Numbered from the stretch's first letter, positions 1 through 8,315 are shown. The stretch is 64,000 nt of DNA from Bacillus mojavensis RO-H-1 = KCTC 3706 (GCF_000245335.1 NZ_JH600280.1:1-64000), one strand, 5' to 3'. Program-made: numbers and translations. Notes: generated by a model from the letters alone, not told the origin.

Positions 1-144
1 AACATCACCAGAAGGATAATAAATTAAAATGGTAATATCACCTTTCTCACCTTTTCCAATGTAGACACGTCCCTGTGCATCGGCATGGAAAAAACAATCG
101 TGGGTATTCGTGTTGATGATTTTATTCATTTTTAAGTTTTTCAT
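1..144 (-). CDS. Partial hypothetical small protein (cut by window start)
   Basis: An open frame runs from an ATG at 144 to the window edge (48 codons, no stop), beginning MKNLKMNKIINTNTHD. A GGGAG ribosome site lies about 10 nt upstream. It follows the stop of the next gene by 27 nt, so the two may be cotranscribed. I do not recognise the family. Being downstream of yxxF, where the wapA immunity genes lie in B. subtilis, it may be part of an immunity or toxin-tip cluster, but that is inference from position only. Confidence 0.45.
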   Translation of the reverse strand, partial: MKNLKMNKIINTNTHDCFFHADAQGRVYIGKGEKGDITILIYYPSGDV

Positions 145-171
145 TGGTTATACTCCCAGTTAGAAATTCTC

Positions 172-579
172 TCACTCTTTACCCTTATATGCATAAAATT
201 GTTTTGAATCAAAAGAAACAAACTCAGCCTCTACGGATATCAATCTTCTGTTTATGTCAATGAGAAAATTTATATTTGATTGATACTCTGGTATTATAGG
301 ATTTGACAGGTTTCCGATTCCTTCCGGGTGATAACTAATCTCAAATATTTGCCAATTGTATTCCTCTGGAATAACTTTCTCCAATCTTATATCACCGTCA
401 CCTACATTAAAATAAACAGAAGCTACATTTTGAAAGAGAATGTTATGAGTATATTTATTATTGTTTTCAAAAACTTGAATATCGAGTGAGAGTTCCTTTT
501 TAAAGAACTGATAATCGACTTTTAAAACATTGCAACCCCCGTCAATATAATCTATCCATTGTTCAATTGTGTTGTACAT
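172..579 (-). CDS. Small hypothetical protein, possibly YxiG-like immunity protein
   Basis: A 135-residue acidic soluble protein with no signal peptide or membrane segment. It starts at an ATG preceded by GGAGAG at good spacing. The sequence (MYNTIEQWIDYIDGG near the start, SVYFNVGDGD in the middle) resembles what I remember of the YxiG/YxzG family of small proteins encoded next to wapA, but I cannot confirm this. That family consists of orphan immunity-like proteins of unknown mechanism. AT-rich composition and a position between a partial gene and a frameshifted remnant fit an accessory cluster. Confidence 0.6.
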   Translation of the reverse strand: MYNTIEQWIDYIDGGCNVLKVDYQFFKKELSLDIQVFENNNKYTHNILFQNVASVYFNVGDGDIRLEKVIPEEYNWQIFEISYHPEGIGNLSNPIIPEYQSNINFLIDINRRLISVEAEFVSFDSKQFYAYKGKE

Positions 580-664
580 TGCTCTCTCCTAACTAATCTC
601 TGAATTCTATTTACCAATGCAACTCCTTTATAAGCACAACCATCGAAGCCGGAAAAAATAAATA

Positions 665-1072
665 TTACTCCGTATATTGTTTTATCCAATCATTTAAATC
701 ATCTGTTGAATGCAAATAAGTTTCTGCAGAATCTTTCAAATCAATCCCGCCTAGAAGGATTAACATATCCCAGACTCTAGCATCTTCTACCTCGGGATCA
801 TCCGCATAAACATAACTACCAGCCCAAATCAGATACATCCCTTCTACTTGTCTTTCCGTTTAAGAGATTTTTTATTTTATTTATGCATTCTATTAGCTTT
901 GGCTCAGTCAAGTTGCTCACCGCGTACATCGTCTTCATTTTAATCACCGACAATTCTTTTTTACTAAAAGCTTTCTGACCATTCAGATGATCAACAGGCA
1001 ATATCTTATTCATTCTAATTGAAGAACAATCATGAAGATCACACACAAATTCAATATATCTTTTAACTCAAC
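665..1072 (-). pseudogene. Frameshifted, 5'-truncated immunity-like gene remnant
   Basis: Two frames join into one protein-like sequence. The upstream part (containing MNKILPVDHLNGQKAFSKKE) runs from about 1072 and stays open to 816. Near 840 the reading shifts by one base into a second frame (starting EGMYLIWAGSYVYADDPEVE), which ends at a TAA at 665. No good start codon or ribosome site is found before the first part, where a stop lies a few codons upstream, so the 5' end also seems lost. The length of about 130 residues is like the small immunity genes nearby. Family not recognised. Confidence 0.55.
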
Positions 1073-1383
1073 GTCTTTTGGTTAATATGATATTCTCATG
1101 TGCAACAATTGTATTTTTTATCCTTCTGGGAAGTTTTCATAAAAGAAATTTTTTTATGATTAAACAAAGTATTTGTTTTTACATGGACTGAGTATACACA
1201 ATCATCCCTGTCTTTATTTGAAACTTGGGTATGAATACAGTGCATTTTGTTTACTTTCTATATTTTCGCAGTCCAATGATCCACCAAACAAATTGAAATA
1301 ACTGTATTATTGATTTAACAATGTTAGCGCCATTGGAATATGATTACAATATTTTTCTAGAATGTTTATGTTATTTTAAGAAT
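1073..1383. other. Intergenic stretch, no gene seen
   Basis: About 310 AT-rich bases between the frameshifted remnant and the yxxF terminator. Every frame is closed by stops at short intervals and I see no RNA gene or repeat. In B. subtilis 168 the large wapA gene occupies the position directly downstream of yxxF; nothing here resembles it. Confidence 0.5.
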
Positions 1384-1384
1384 A

Positions 1385-1410
1385 AAAAAAGGCCACTTAG
1401 GCCTTTTACA
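1385..1410 (-). terminator. Rho-independent terminator of yxxF
   Basis: On the minus strand AAAGGCC TAAGT GGCCTTT followed by a run of T forms a short GC stem with a U tail. It overlaps the region just before the yxxF stop side and ends that transcript. Confidence 0.75.
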
Positions 1411-1419
1411 TCTTCAATC

Positions 1420-2352
1420 TCAAACTTGTTCTATATTATTGTCCTCAGCCACCACTTCCGCCTTCCCCTGCCTCCTGACAAGCGTTAAAGCCATACCAGC
1501 AAAGATCATCACAATGCCGATTGTCTGAAAAAGATCCGGGCGGAACCCTGTAAACACGGTATCCAGTACGATCGCGACAGCGGGGTCGAGGAAGACAATG
1601 ATCGAAATAGATTTCGTTGATAAAAATCGCAAGCTGTCAAAAAACAGCAAATACACAATACCTGTATGAATAATACCAGTGGAGACGACCATGATCCAGT
1701 TCCCCTGAGATAGGTCAGCAAAAGCGCCGAAATGAATAAACGGAAGGAGGATGATGACACCTAATCCAGTCTGCAAAAAGGTTGTCGTATAGGGGCTCAG
1801 ATTGTGAATGCCCTTTCCTAATAACGTTGTGAATGCGTAAAACAGCGCGGCGAGAACTGCCCAAATGATCCCCGATCCCATCAGCTGTGTCAATGAAGTG
1901 CTGCCGTTAATCCCAGAAATCAGCGCAGTTCCCAGAAAGCAGATGATAATGGAGCTGACGGAGATCACATTTAATTTTTCTCTATAGATGATGCTCCCCA
2001 GGAGAAGAACAAGCACCGGTGCAAGGTGATAAACGGAAATAGCGATCGTAATGGAGGTTTCTTCAAAAGACTTAAATAAGAAGACCCAATTGAATACCAG
2101 AAAGAAACCGCATGCTGATGTTTGCAGGACTTCCCGCTTGCTCCATTTTTCAGTTTTATGCTGACCGGACGCCAGCCAGCAGACGCTTAAAAATAACGTC
2201 GCGCACAGACAGCGGACAAATACCAATTCCAATGACGGCAGATTGGTATGCTCTGAAAAAAAGCCAATGGAACCGAAAATCACCATGGAGATGACCATTT
2301 TCAGCACGGCTGTTGATTTTTGTTTTGGTAATAATAAAAGATTTTGCTGCAT
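1420..2352 (-). CDS. yxxF: EamA/DMT-family transporter YxxF
   Basis: A 310-residue integral membrane protein with about ten hydrophobic segments in two EamA repeats (roughly residues 15-145 and 160-295), the usual layout of drug/metabolite transporters. I read it as B. subtilis YxxF from sequence and length. The substrate is unknown. I chose the ATG at 2352 (MQQNLLLLPKQKS), preceded by TGGAGGTAG; a 17-codon longer reading has no ribosome site. A terminator follows directly. In 168 it lies between yxiE and wapA; here yxiE is broken and wapA is not seen. Confidence 0.85.
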   Translation of the reverse strand: MQQNLLLLPKQKSTAVLKMVISMVIFGSIGFFSEHTNLPSLELVFVRCLCATLFLSVCWLASGQHKTEKWSKREVLQTSACGFFLVFNWVFLFKSFEETSITIAISVYHLAPVLVLLLGSIIYREKLNVISVSSIIICFLGTALISGINGSTSLTQLMGSGIIWAVLAALFYAFTTLLGKGIHNLSPYTTTFLQTGLGVIILLPFIHFGAFADLSQGNWIMVVSTGIIHTGIVYLLFFDSLRFLSTKSISIIVFLDPAVAIVLDTVFTGFRPDLFQTIGIVMIFAGMALTLVRRQGKAEVVAEDNNIEQV

Positions 2353-2464
2353 CAAACGTATTCTACCTCCAGTTATGTATATGGAAATGCACCCCATCTG
2401 CACCCTTTATTATAGTTTCTTACCGGCCGTCCAGCCGTCTATGGCTAAGTTTGAGCTGTAACCG

Positions 2465-3070
2465 CATTAGAAGCATTAACTTCATAGAGAAACGATATTT
2501 TACTTGACTGCCCTCGCGTATGAGGGGCATGATTATCTATAATAACTGAACCATTTCATCGTCCTTGAAACGATTCTTCCGTTAATTCTGTTAGGATCAC
2601 ACCCGTTGAAAATGCTATTCCTGATTCCCTTTGAACATAGCGAGCTGCTTTGTCAGTCCGATGACCGCATGCTTGGAGGACATATAAATAGCCGCGCAGG
2701 CTCTGCCATCAAGTGGACACAGAGCGATGTTAATCATACACCTTGTTTTCCCCCCTCAGATCACAGCCTTGCTATCATGTATATCACTATTTGAATGATG
2801 CGGCTGATCATTCTAGAACAGGGTGATTTCCCTTATTCCTGCTGCGTTGAATAAGATATCCGGATGTAATTGGCTTTTCTTCAAGCTTTGGCATCAAAGA
2901 TCCCGCCTGCTGGACTTCAGACAAGTCTGCCTCTTCCTGTTTACTATAAATTCTGACATTTCATTCGTTTGAATATCTACTCCATCGACCCGAAAGCTGT
3001 CCGCTAAAGATTATGTGACCGCCGAAAAGCTGATTGCCGTTTCTCTATTTGCCCCAGTAATTAGTCATTC
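2465..3070 (-). pseudogene. Decayed short-chain dehydrogenase/reductase (SDR)
   Basis: The minus strand carries SDR pieces in the right order but in different frames with stops. From 3' to 5' coordinate: LITGANRETAIS near 3045 (nucleotide-binding TGxxxGxG region, degenerate), DLSEVQQAGSLM near 2920, ILFNAAGI near 2845 (the NNAG motif), and INIALCPLDGRACAAIYMSS then KHAVIGLTKQLA near 2640-2735, which includes the catalytic YxxxK as YMSSK. A tail resembling the TGVILTEL segment follows near 2590. At least three frameshifts and two stops make it non-functional. It is absent from 168 at this position as far as I recall. Confidence 0.7.
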
Positions 3071-3464
3071 TTTTTTTGCCATTTTCTGCTTTTACTCACT
3101 TTGATAATTTTACATAAGCTTGCATATTATAGTTTGTAATATCATGTAGGATCGCCACCCATCCTCTATTTTCCATATGTTTATCATACAGACCTTTACC
3201 AAAAAACTCATCTGTTTTTTTAAGGAGAGAGATCATTATGGTTCAAGCTACAGGTGCACGATGAAATGATCAAATGACTATTTTACATCTGTATCTGTTT
3301 CAAAAAAGCCCCGGATTCCTTTCTTGTTTTATTATTTCTAGTAAGAAAGAAAAATTCATTAAATACCGAACTACTCTTTAGAGTTAACTATAAATGAGAA
3401 GGGTAATACTGTTGATATTGAAACGTTTACGGCATACTTTACATTTTAGAAAGGAAAGATGTGG
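3071..3464. other. Intergenic stretch upstream of the TerC gene
   Basis: About 390 AT-rich bases. An AAGGAGAGAG followed by ATG at 3238 opens only an eight-codon frame. I looked for a yybP-ykoY manganese riboswitch, which precedes some TerC genes, and did not see its conserved core. The TerC promoter presumably lies here, but no clear -35/-10 pair stands out. Confidence 0.4.
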
Positions 3465-4229
3465 ATGGAGTCTATCTGGCTGGAATATGTCTGGACATTG
3501 TTCATTTTAATCGGATTAGAAGGACTGCTATCGGCTGACAATGCTCTTGTACTGGCAGTTATCGCCAAGCATTTACCCAATGATCAGAAAAAGAAAGCGA
3601 TAAATTATGGAATCATAATGGCATTTGCCTTCCGATTTGTGGCGCTTTTTGCCATTTCGTTTATCGCAAACGTCTGGCAGATTCAGGCGATAGGAGCAGC
3701 GTATCTTCTTTACCTGGGCTTAAAGCATGTGATTAAGGCCCGTTTCGGGAAAAAAAGTAAGAATATTCATGAGGAGGACAAAGAGGAGGCTGCCGGGAAA
3801 GGTTTCTGGCCCACAGTCGGAAAAATTGCTTTAGCGGACCTCGCTTTTGCCATTGATTCGATTCTGGCTGCGGTTGCTTTAGCTCTCGGGCTTCCTGATT
3901 CACCACTTGATGATTTCGGCGGCATGGATGGAGGACAATTTATTATTGTTGTCCTAGGTGGGATTGCAGGCCTTATCCTAATTAAGTTTGCAGCAACTTG
4001 GTTTGTAAAGCTTCTTAATCAACGCCCTGCACTGGAAACAACCGCATATGCCATTGTGGCCTGGGTCGGCGTCAAACTGGTGGTCATTACCCTTGCCCAT
4101 GAAGACATTGGAATCCTAGATCATCACTTTCCACACAGCACCATCTGGACACTAATCTTCTATGGCGTATTAGTGGCCATTGCTTTATTCGGCTGGTTTG
4201 CGCCGGCCAATAAATCAACAGAGAAATAA
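3465..4229 (+). CDS. TerC/MeeF-MeeY-family integral membrane protein
   Basis: A roughly 254-residue membrane protein with about seven hydrophobic segments and the TerC family signature. Acidic residues lie within membrane segments (GLEGLLSADNALVLAV near the start and ADLAFAIDSILAAVA near residue 130), the positions thought to bind metal. Members such as B. subtilis MeeF (YceF) and MeeY (YkoY) export manganese and metallate secreted enzymes; the role here is inferred from the family. The ATG at 3465 has AAGGA at better spacing than the ATG at 3459, though either is possible. It lies between a dead SDR gene and a broken yxiE, so it is accessory to the usual gene order. Confidence 0.8.
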   Translation: MESIWLEYVWTLFILIGLEGLLSADNALVLAVIAKHLPNDQKKKAINYGIIMAFAFRFVALFAISFIANVWQIQAIGAAYLLYLGLKHVIKARFGKKSKNIHEEDKEEAAGKGFWPTVGKIALADLAFAIDSILAAVALALGLPDSPLDDFGGMDGGQFIIVVLGGIAGLILIKFAATWFVKLLNQRPALETTAYAIVAWVGVKLVVITLAHEDIGILDHHFPHSTIWTLIFYGVLVAIALFGWFAPANKSTEK

Positions 4230-4289
4230 AGATATAAAAGTATATTGGTCATTTAAACATATGCGTATTAATATTTGAAGCCAAACAAG

Positions 4290-4330
4290 AAAGAGGCGTC
4301 CCCTTACTGATTAAGGGAGCGCCTCTTTTG
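4290..4330. terminator. Bidirectional terminator between terC-like gene and yxiE remnant
   Basis: GAGGCG TCCCCTTA loop TAAGGGAG CGCCTC forms a strong stem-loop with a T run on the plus strand side and A run on the other, between two convergent genes. Confidence 0.7.
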
Positions 4331-4350
4331 GGTAACATGTGCATTTTTAT

Positions 4351-4700
4351 CTATCGAACAATTAATACAGGACAAGGCGATGATTGAGACACTTTGTGGC
4401 TGACACTACATAGCATCATCTCTTCAGGGCGCTGATGCCCCAGGCTGCCGACTACGATCAGGCTGACGCCTTTCTCTTTTGCGGTATTTAAAATTTCGTG
4501 TGCCGGCTCTCCCTGCGTGTAAATGATTTCGGCTTGAACGTCGTTCTTGGCTGCTTCTACTTTTGCCTTCTCAAGGATTTTCATGCCTTCTTTTTTAACC
4601 TAATTCCTGAATTCATCAATAAAATGTTCAGGCACATAGACAATTCCCATCAGACAAGAAGTCGTAACGACGGCTTCTCTCCCCAGGAAGCATTCTTGCA
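4351..4700 (-). pseudogene. yxiE: Universal stress protein YxiE, truncated and with internal stop
   Basis: The last 77 codons encode the C-terminal half of a UspA-fold protein with the ATP-binding G-2x-G-9x-G(S/T) type region partly altered (GSLGHQRPEEMMLCSVSHKV). Reading upstream in the same frame gives GREAVVTTSCLMGIVYVPEH then FIDEFRN, a TAG stop, then VKKEGMKILEKAK. The match to YxiE fades near 4700, so about the first 40 residues are missing. The gene is therefore both truncated and interrupted. In 168, yxiE is followed upstream by bglH and bglP; here the immunity gene array joins directly at the break, pointing to a deletion junction. Confidence 0.75.
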
Positions 4701-4707
4701 TTTCCTA

Positions 4708-5028
4708 TCATTGAATAAAAATAATTCCAAGCTGCTTTTTAAATATAACCTTTACCTTTGGTTCGTTATGAATATATATAAATAGATCGGAATTACACCT
4801 CTTTAATTGAGTAACATTTATAAACTTAGATTCAAAAACAAGCAACTCATTGAAGGCGAGACTTAGATTGCACTCCAAAGCATATACATCCATTGTCAGA
4901 ATCAGTTTAAAGCCTTTCATATCTTGGATAGAATACATGAATACTTCTGCAAGGGGATCACTCGACACGCTTATTGGCTCACTTTCAAACAGTTCTAATA
5001 AGTCATATTCATTGTAAGTAGTGAACAT
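4708..5028 (-). CDS. Immunity-like protein, paralogue of the one after the LXG toxin
   Basis: A 106-residue soluble protein starting MFTTYNEYDLLELFESEPIS. It aligns end to end with the 105-residue product at 9731-10048, sharing YDLLELF-SEP, a central VILT-MDVY-type strand and a C-terminal VKV-FKKQ-G. The family is not one I can name. The paralogue is the first gene after the LXG toxin, so this one is probably an immunity protein for a related toxin; that is inference. The ribosome site AAAGGGG is well placed. It is the last gene before the yxiE break and lacks the stem-loop that ends other units of the array. Confidence 0.65.
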   Translation of the reverse strand: MFTTYNEYDLLELFESEPISVSSDPLAEVFMYSIQDMKGFKLILTMDVYALECNLSLAFNELLVFESKFINVTQLKRCNSDLFIYIHNEPKVKVIFKKQLGIIFIQ

Positions 5029-5083
5029 TTTAAACAGCCCCTTTACTTTTTATTTGTTGTTGCTAGAAAAAGATGATAATTGC

Positions 5084-5117
5084 AAAAACCTTGAAAGGTT
5101 CCCCCTTCAAGGTTTTT
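5084..5117 (-). terminator. Array stem-loop 1 (ACCTTGA repeat)
   Basis: AAAAACCTTGAA and TTCAAGGTTTTT form a perfect 12-bp stem around a ten-base loop. This is a rho-independent terminator just after the 5126 gene. The same ACCTTGA stem recurs at four other places in the array. Confidence 0.8.
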
Positions 5118-5125
5118 CTTTATTA

Positions 5126-5616
5126 TTATTTTAATGCCTTTTCTAATATGTTGATTTCATTATCTCCTACATCGTTTATAATGACACCACAAATATTGTC
5201 ATCACAATCCAAACAAAATAATACGTGATTATTTTCTATAAGAGATTCTATCTCATGAGCTGAAAATTGAATATAAACTGTCTTATCTGTTATATATACG
5301 TTTAATATTCCTTTTTCATCGATATACGTTTCATTCTGTTGTCGGTCTACGCTAAGAACAGGAACCCCTTTTATCGGTTCAATATATTCCATTCTTTAGA
5401 TTTATAAACATTTTCACACAGAGTTAATGTAATAGAACGAATTTCTCCTGTTTTTTGTGCAAATCCTATTTCGATTAATGATTTTTTAAAATCTCCGGTT
5501 CTCCAGTATACCGTTTTATCTTCTGATATATTTCCAAATTCTATATTAATTGGTGTATAGACATCAAATTCTATTTTCATAGGCTTTTTATCTCTACATT
5601 CCAATGTTTTTAACAT
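5126..5616 (-). pseudogene. Frameshifted immunity-like gene (two overlapping frames)
   Basis: Frame one (5371-5616, MLKTLECRDKKPMKIEFDVY onward) overlaps frame two (5126-5392, with GILNVYITDKTVYIQF) by 22 bases. Both look coding and run in the same direction. The first ends at LCENVYKSKEWNILNR while the second begins at EYIEPIKGVPVLSVDR, as expected if a one-base change split a single protein of about 160 residues. I remember Bacillus immunity-like proteins of this kind that are continuous, but cannot confirm the family name. Two separate overlapping genes would be the alternative. The unit ends in array stem-loop 1. Confidence 0.6.
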
Positions 5617-5737
5617 GATTTCAAATTACCTTCTAATTATAGTTTCTTTCCCAAAACAACTTTCTTGAATGGCTTTCTTCAATCATACTCTTATACTTTA
5701 CGTTCACCCTTTAGCAACTCTATTTATATCCGCAATA

Positions 5738-5980
5738 TCATTTAATTTTTTTCAGTATTCTTTTCCTGAATATATAAATACCTAAAGGGAGTACAAAGAA
5801 AAATATGCCAAATGAAAAACCAGAAATCAAATATAACTCTATATCGTTAACTTGATTGGCATTTGCTAACCAGATTGTCATGATAGTTAGAACTATTCCT
5901 GCTAGGAGGAAAACAATCTGAATGATTAATAATGATTCATTTATTTTTCTCAATAAAAATTTCTCACCTATCTTCTTCAC
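5738..5980 (-). CDS. Small two-helix membrane protein, copy A
   Basis: An 80-residue protein with a basic N-terminus and two hydrophobic segments (about residues 17-37 and 50-70), then a basic tail, so an inner-membrane hairpin. It is a close paralogue of the product at 8000-8263. The GTG start follows the stop of the previous gene by only a few bases with a weak ribosome site, suggesting translational coupling. Compared with copy B its 3' end has lost two or three bases, so it stops at ILKKIK instead of reading on through LNDVDDIN. Immunity proteins against membrane-active toxins can look like this, but function is unknown. Confidence 0.55.
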   Translation of the reverse strand: MKKIGEKFLLRKINESLLIIQIVFLLAGIVLTIMTIWLANANQVNDIELYLISGFSFGIFFFVLPLGIYIFRKRILKKIK

Positions 5981-5989
5981 TTTTTATAT

Positions 5990-6376
5990 TTAAACAGAAT
6001 CTCTTAAAAATTCTACGCTTATCCTGTCAACCTTTATCTCAACATGTTCCCCAATCAAATAAGGATATTCAGAAAAATACTCATCTTCATCAGTAAGAAC
6101 GATTCCTGCATCAATTGAATCCTCTTGTAAAACTCCCCTAATATAATATTGATATCCTAAACCAATTCGTTCTAAATCCTTCGTTTCTTCTTTATTTTCA
6201 CGAATAACTAACTCATCCAAAATTGTAAAACCAACTAATACAGGATATTTTTTCCCTACTTCAATTTCATAAGGATAGACAGAAGAAAAACCTGTAAATT
6301 CAACCCCTTCTATTTCGAGGATCACTTCCTCTTCGATATGTGGATCAATTCCTTTAACAAGCGCTTTATATATCAT
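5990..6376 (-). CDS. Hypothetical soluble protein of the immunity array
   Basis: A 128-residue acidic protein (MIYKALVKGIDPHIEEEVIL at the start) with alternating beta-type stretches and no signal or membrane segment. The ribosome site GAGG lies seven bases before the ATG. It is immediately followed by the small membrane protein gene. I do not recognise the family. Being in a row of small same-strand genes downstream of an LXG toxin, an immunity role is likely but not shown. This gene has no counterpart in the second copy of the repeated block around 8.0-8.7 kb. Confidence 0.6.
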   Translation of the reverse strand: MIYKALVKGIDPHIEEEVILEIEGVEFTGFSSVYPYEIEVGKKYPVLVGFTILDELVIRENKEETKDLERIGLGYQYYIRGVLQEDSIDAGIVLTDEDEYFSEYPYLIGEHVEIKVDRISVEFLRDSV

Positions 6377-6436
6377 AGGAGAACCTCTTTGATTTTTTTA
6401 TAATATTGAATGAGATAGAGATTGTTTTTATACATT

Positions 6437-6471
6437 AAAACCTTGAAAGGCGTTTTGCCAATAAGGTTTTA
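6437..6471 (-). terminator. Array stem-loop 2 (ACCTTGA repeat)
   Basis: AAAACCTTGAAAGGCG and CCAATAAGGTTTT can pair as a stem with an imperfect middle. It lies six bases past the stop of the 6479 gene and shares the ACCTTGAAAGG core with stem-loops 1, 3 and 5. Confidence 0.65.
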
Positions 6472-6478
6472 TCTTAGA

Positions 6479-6730
6479 CTAAGACTCAAAAGTTGTTTTT
6501 TCTGGAAATACACCGCCTTCTCTTACTAAACAAACAGCTAATCTTTGTGCAGCTCGATCGAAATAAAATGTTGATGGGAGATCTTTATCAGGAATTTCTT
6601 CTAACTCTGAAAACTTCCTAGTTATTTTATTTAATTTCATTTTGCCCATAGTATTTTCGATAGGCCCGAATTTGTAAACCACACTTTCATCATCTTCATA
6701 TTCTTTTAGTAATAAAATGTATAAAGCCAA
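6479..6730 (-). CDS. Hypothetical immunity-like protein with TTG start
   Basis: An 83-residue protein reading MALYILLLKEYEDDESV at the start. The start codon is TTG at 6730, preceded by GAGGAAA at six bases, and it overlaps the end of the previous gene by about 25 bases. A decayed copy of the same gene, with the same TTG start and flanking bases, lies at 8360-8595. The family is not recognised. The gene ends a unit closed by stem-loop 2. A role as an immunity or accessory protein is inferred from context only. Confidence 0.6.
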   Translation of the reverse strand: MALYILLLKEYEDDESVVYKFGPIENTMGKMKLNKITRKFSELEEIPDKDLPSTFYFDRAAQRLAVCLVREGGVFPEKTTFES

Positions 6731-7187
6731 TGTTTTTTCCTCATTTTAATAAAATCTAATTCACTGCACTTTTCTTTTATCCATTCTATTCTTTCATCAG
6801 CTTCCTCTGTTGTTAAAATACCTCGTTTATTTTTGTACTTAATATTTTCTTTTGCCCAAATTAAAATGATCTTGGTATATTCCACTGTCTCTATTGTGCA
6901 TATACTATCTTCTCCTTCGTCTGCGAAAATATCTTCAACCATAGTTTTATGTTTATCAGAACTAATTAAATTTAAATTCCCACCACTTTCGAATATTGGT
7001 AATTCCCCAGACAATACTTTTATTAATTGTTCAATTTCTCCTTTATGCTGTCAAAATCACTAAATATATCAGATCCTAACGAATTACTAATAAGGTAACC
7101 ATTTTTAAGTATTTTCTCTTCTTCGAAATCCAAAATGACTTCATCATAATCATCTTTATATTCAATTGCATATTTATATTTGAGCAT
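6706..7187 (-). pseudogene. Frameshifted immunity-like gene
   Basis: A gene with a GGAGA ribosome site starts at an ATG at 7187 and reads MLKYKYAIEYKDDYDEVILD, then NGYLISNSLGSDIFSDFDSI, before stopping soon after. If one base is added in the AAGGAG near 7040, the frame continues into the downstream open frame (GEIEQLIKVLSGELPIFESG and on to 6706). The whole would be about 160 residues. So a one-base loss has split an otherwise complete gene. Its last part is also present as a remnant near 8620-8690, just before the other copy of the 6479 gene. The family is a Bacillus immunity-like type I cannot name with confidence. Confidence 0.65.
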
Positions 7188-7230
7188 ATACTATCTCCGT
7201 TATTTCTTATTCACCGGTAGATAGTGTGAG

Positions 7231-7482
7231 TTAATACAAGCAATATAATGAGTATTCCCCAACTATTTTCCTCTCAGTTCCAAAAAATTCTTTCAGTAGT
7301 TCTTTTACTGTATATTTCGAATCAGAAGTATAATAAAATGCATCCGATACATTTCTAAAAAAATTGTGCATATGTTCAGGTTTATTAAAAATAGAAAAAA
7401 TGTTTTCAATATCGCTAAACATAATATCATCAGATGAATTGTTATATATATCCTTCAAAAAAATGTATGTAAATTGCTCCAT
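7231..7482 (-). CDS. Hypothetical small protein of the immunity array
   Basis: An 83-residue soluble, aromatic-rich protein (MEQFTYIFLKDIYNNSSDDI at the start; FYYTSDSKYTVKELLKEFFG later). A GAGG lies about 14 bases before the ATG, rather far, so the start is uncertain. I know no family for it. It may be the C-terminal part of a once longer immunity gene. It sits between the frameshifted gene at 6706-7187 and stem-loop 3 on the same strand. Confidence 0.45.
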   Translation of the reverse strand: MEQFTYIFLKDIYNNSSDDIMFSDIENIFSIFNKPEHMHNFFRNVSDAFYYTSDSKYTVKELLKEFFGTERKIVGEYSLYCLY

Positions 7483-7541
7483 GCCAAGTTGATCTATCCC
7501 TCAATCTGGTAGATATAGGTGGTATGTTTCCAACCTAAAAG

Positions 7542-7575
7542 AACCTTGAAAGGGTTTAACCAATTTCAAGGTCCC
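7542..7575 (-). terminator. Array stem-loop 3 (ACCTTGA repeat)
   Basis: GAACCTTGAAA and TTTCAAGGTC pair around a short loop just after the stop of the 7589 gene. It shares ACCTTGAAAGG with the other array stem-loops, though the U tail is poorer. Confidence 0.6.
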
Positions 7576-7588
7576 AATTTAAAATTTT

Positions 7589-7945
<357 letters not shown>

Positions 7946-7999
7946 TTACTTGATTGATAAAAATAGAAAATCATTAGTTCTTCCTGCGTATTTAGAAAA

Positions 8000-8263
8000 T
8001 TAATTTATATCGTCTACATCATTTAATTTTTTTATAAGTATTCTTTTCCTGAAAATACAAATACCAAAAGGGAACAAAAAGAAAAATACACCATATGAAA
8101 AACCAGCAATCACATATAACTCTATATCGTTAACTTGATTGACATTTGCTAACCAGATTGTCATGATAGTTAGAAATATTCCTGCTAGGGGGAAAACAAT
8201 CTGGATGATTAATAGTGATTGATTTATTTTTCTTAATAAAAGTTTCTCATTTATCTTCTTCAC
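8000..8263 (-). CDS. Small two-helix membrane protein, copy B
   Basis: An 87-residue paralogue of the product at 5738-5980, nearly identical over the first 70 residues (MKKINEKLLLRKINQSLLII here). Two membrane segments are followed by a basic patch and the tail LIKKLNDVDDIN, which copy A has lost. The GTG start has AAAGGTG upstream at good spacing, better than copy A. The similarity extends beyond the coding region, so this is a duplicated DNA block rather than two independently captured genes. Confidence 0.6.
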   Translation of the reverse strand: MKKINEKLLLRKINQSLLIIQIVFPLAGIFLTIMTIWLANVNQVNDIELYVIAGFSYGVFFFLFPFGICIFRKRILIKKLNDVDDIN

Positions 8264-8315
8264 TCTCTATAATCACCTTTAAAAAAAGTCTGATTTCTTC
8301 GACTATGGTCAATAT

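Noticed and set aside
816-1046. 76-codon minus frame taken as a gene
   Set aside because: It lacks a good start and its reading clearly continues after a one-base shift to 665, so it is listed as part of a pseudogene.
3238-3264. Well-placed AAGGAGAGAG and ATG before the TerC gene
   Set aside because: The frame is only eight codons; it may be chance or a remnant of a lost gene start.
3071-3464. yybP-ykoY manganese riboswitch before the TerC gene
   Set aside because: The conserved GC-rich core of that riboswitch is not seen in this AT-rich stretch.
4498-4785. 95-codon plus frame across the yxiE break
   Set aside because: It runs antisense to yxiE remnants and the array gene and has no ribosome site or family pattern.
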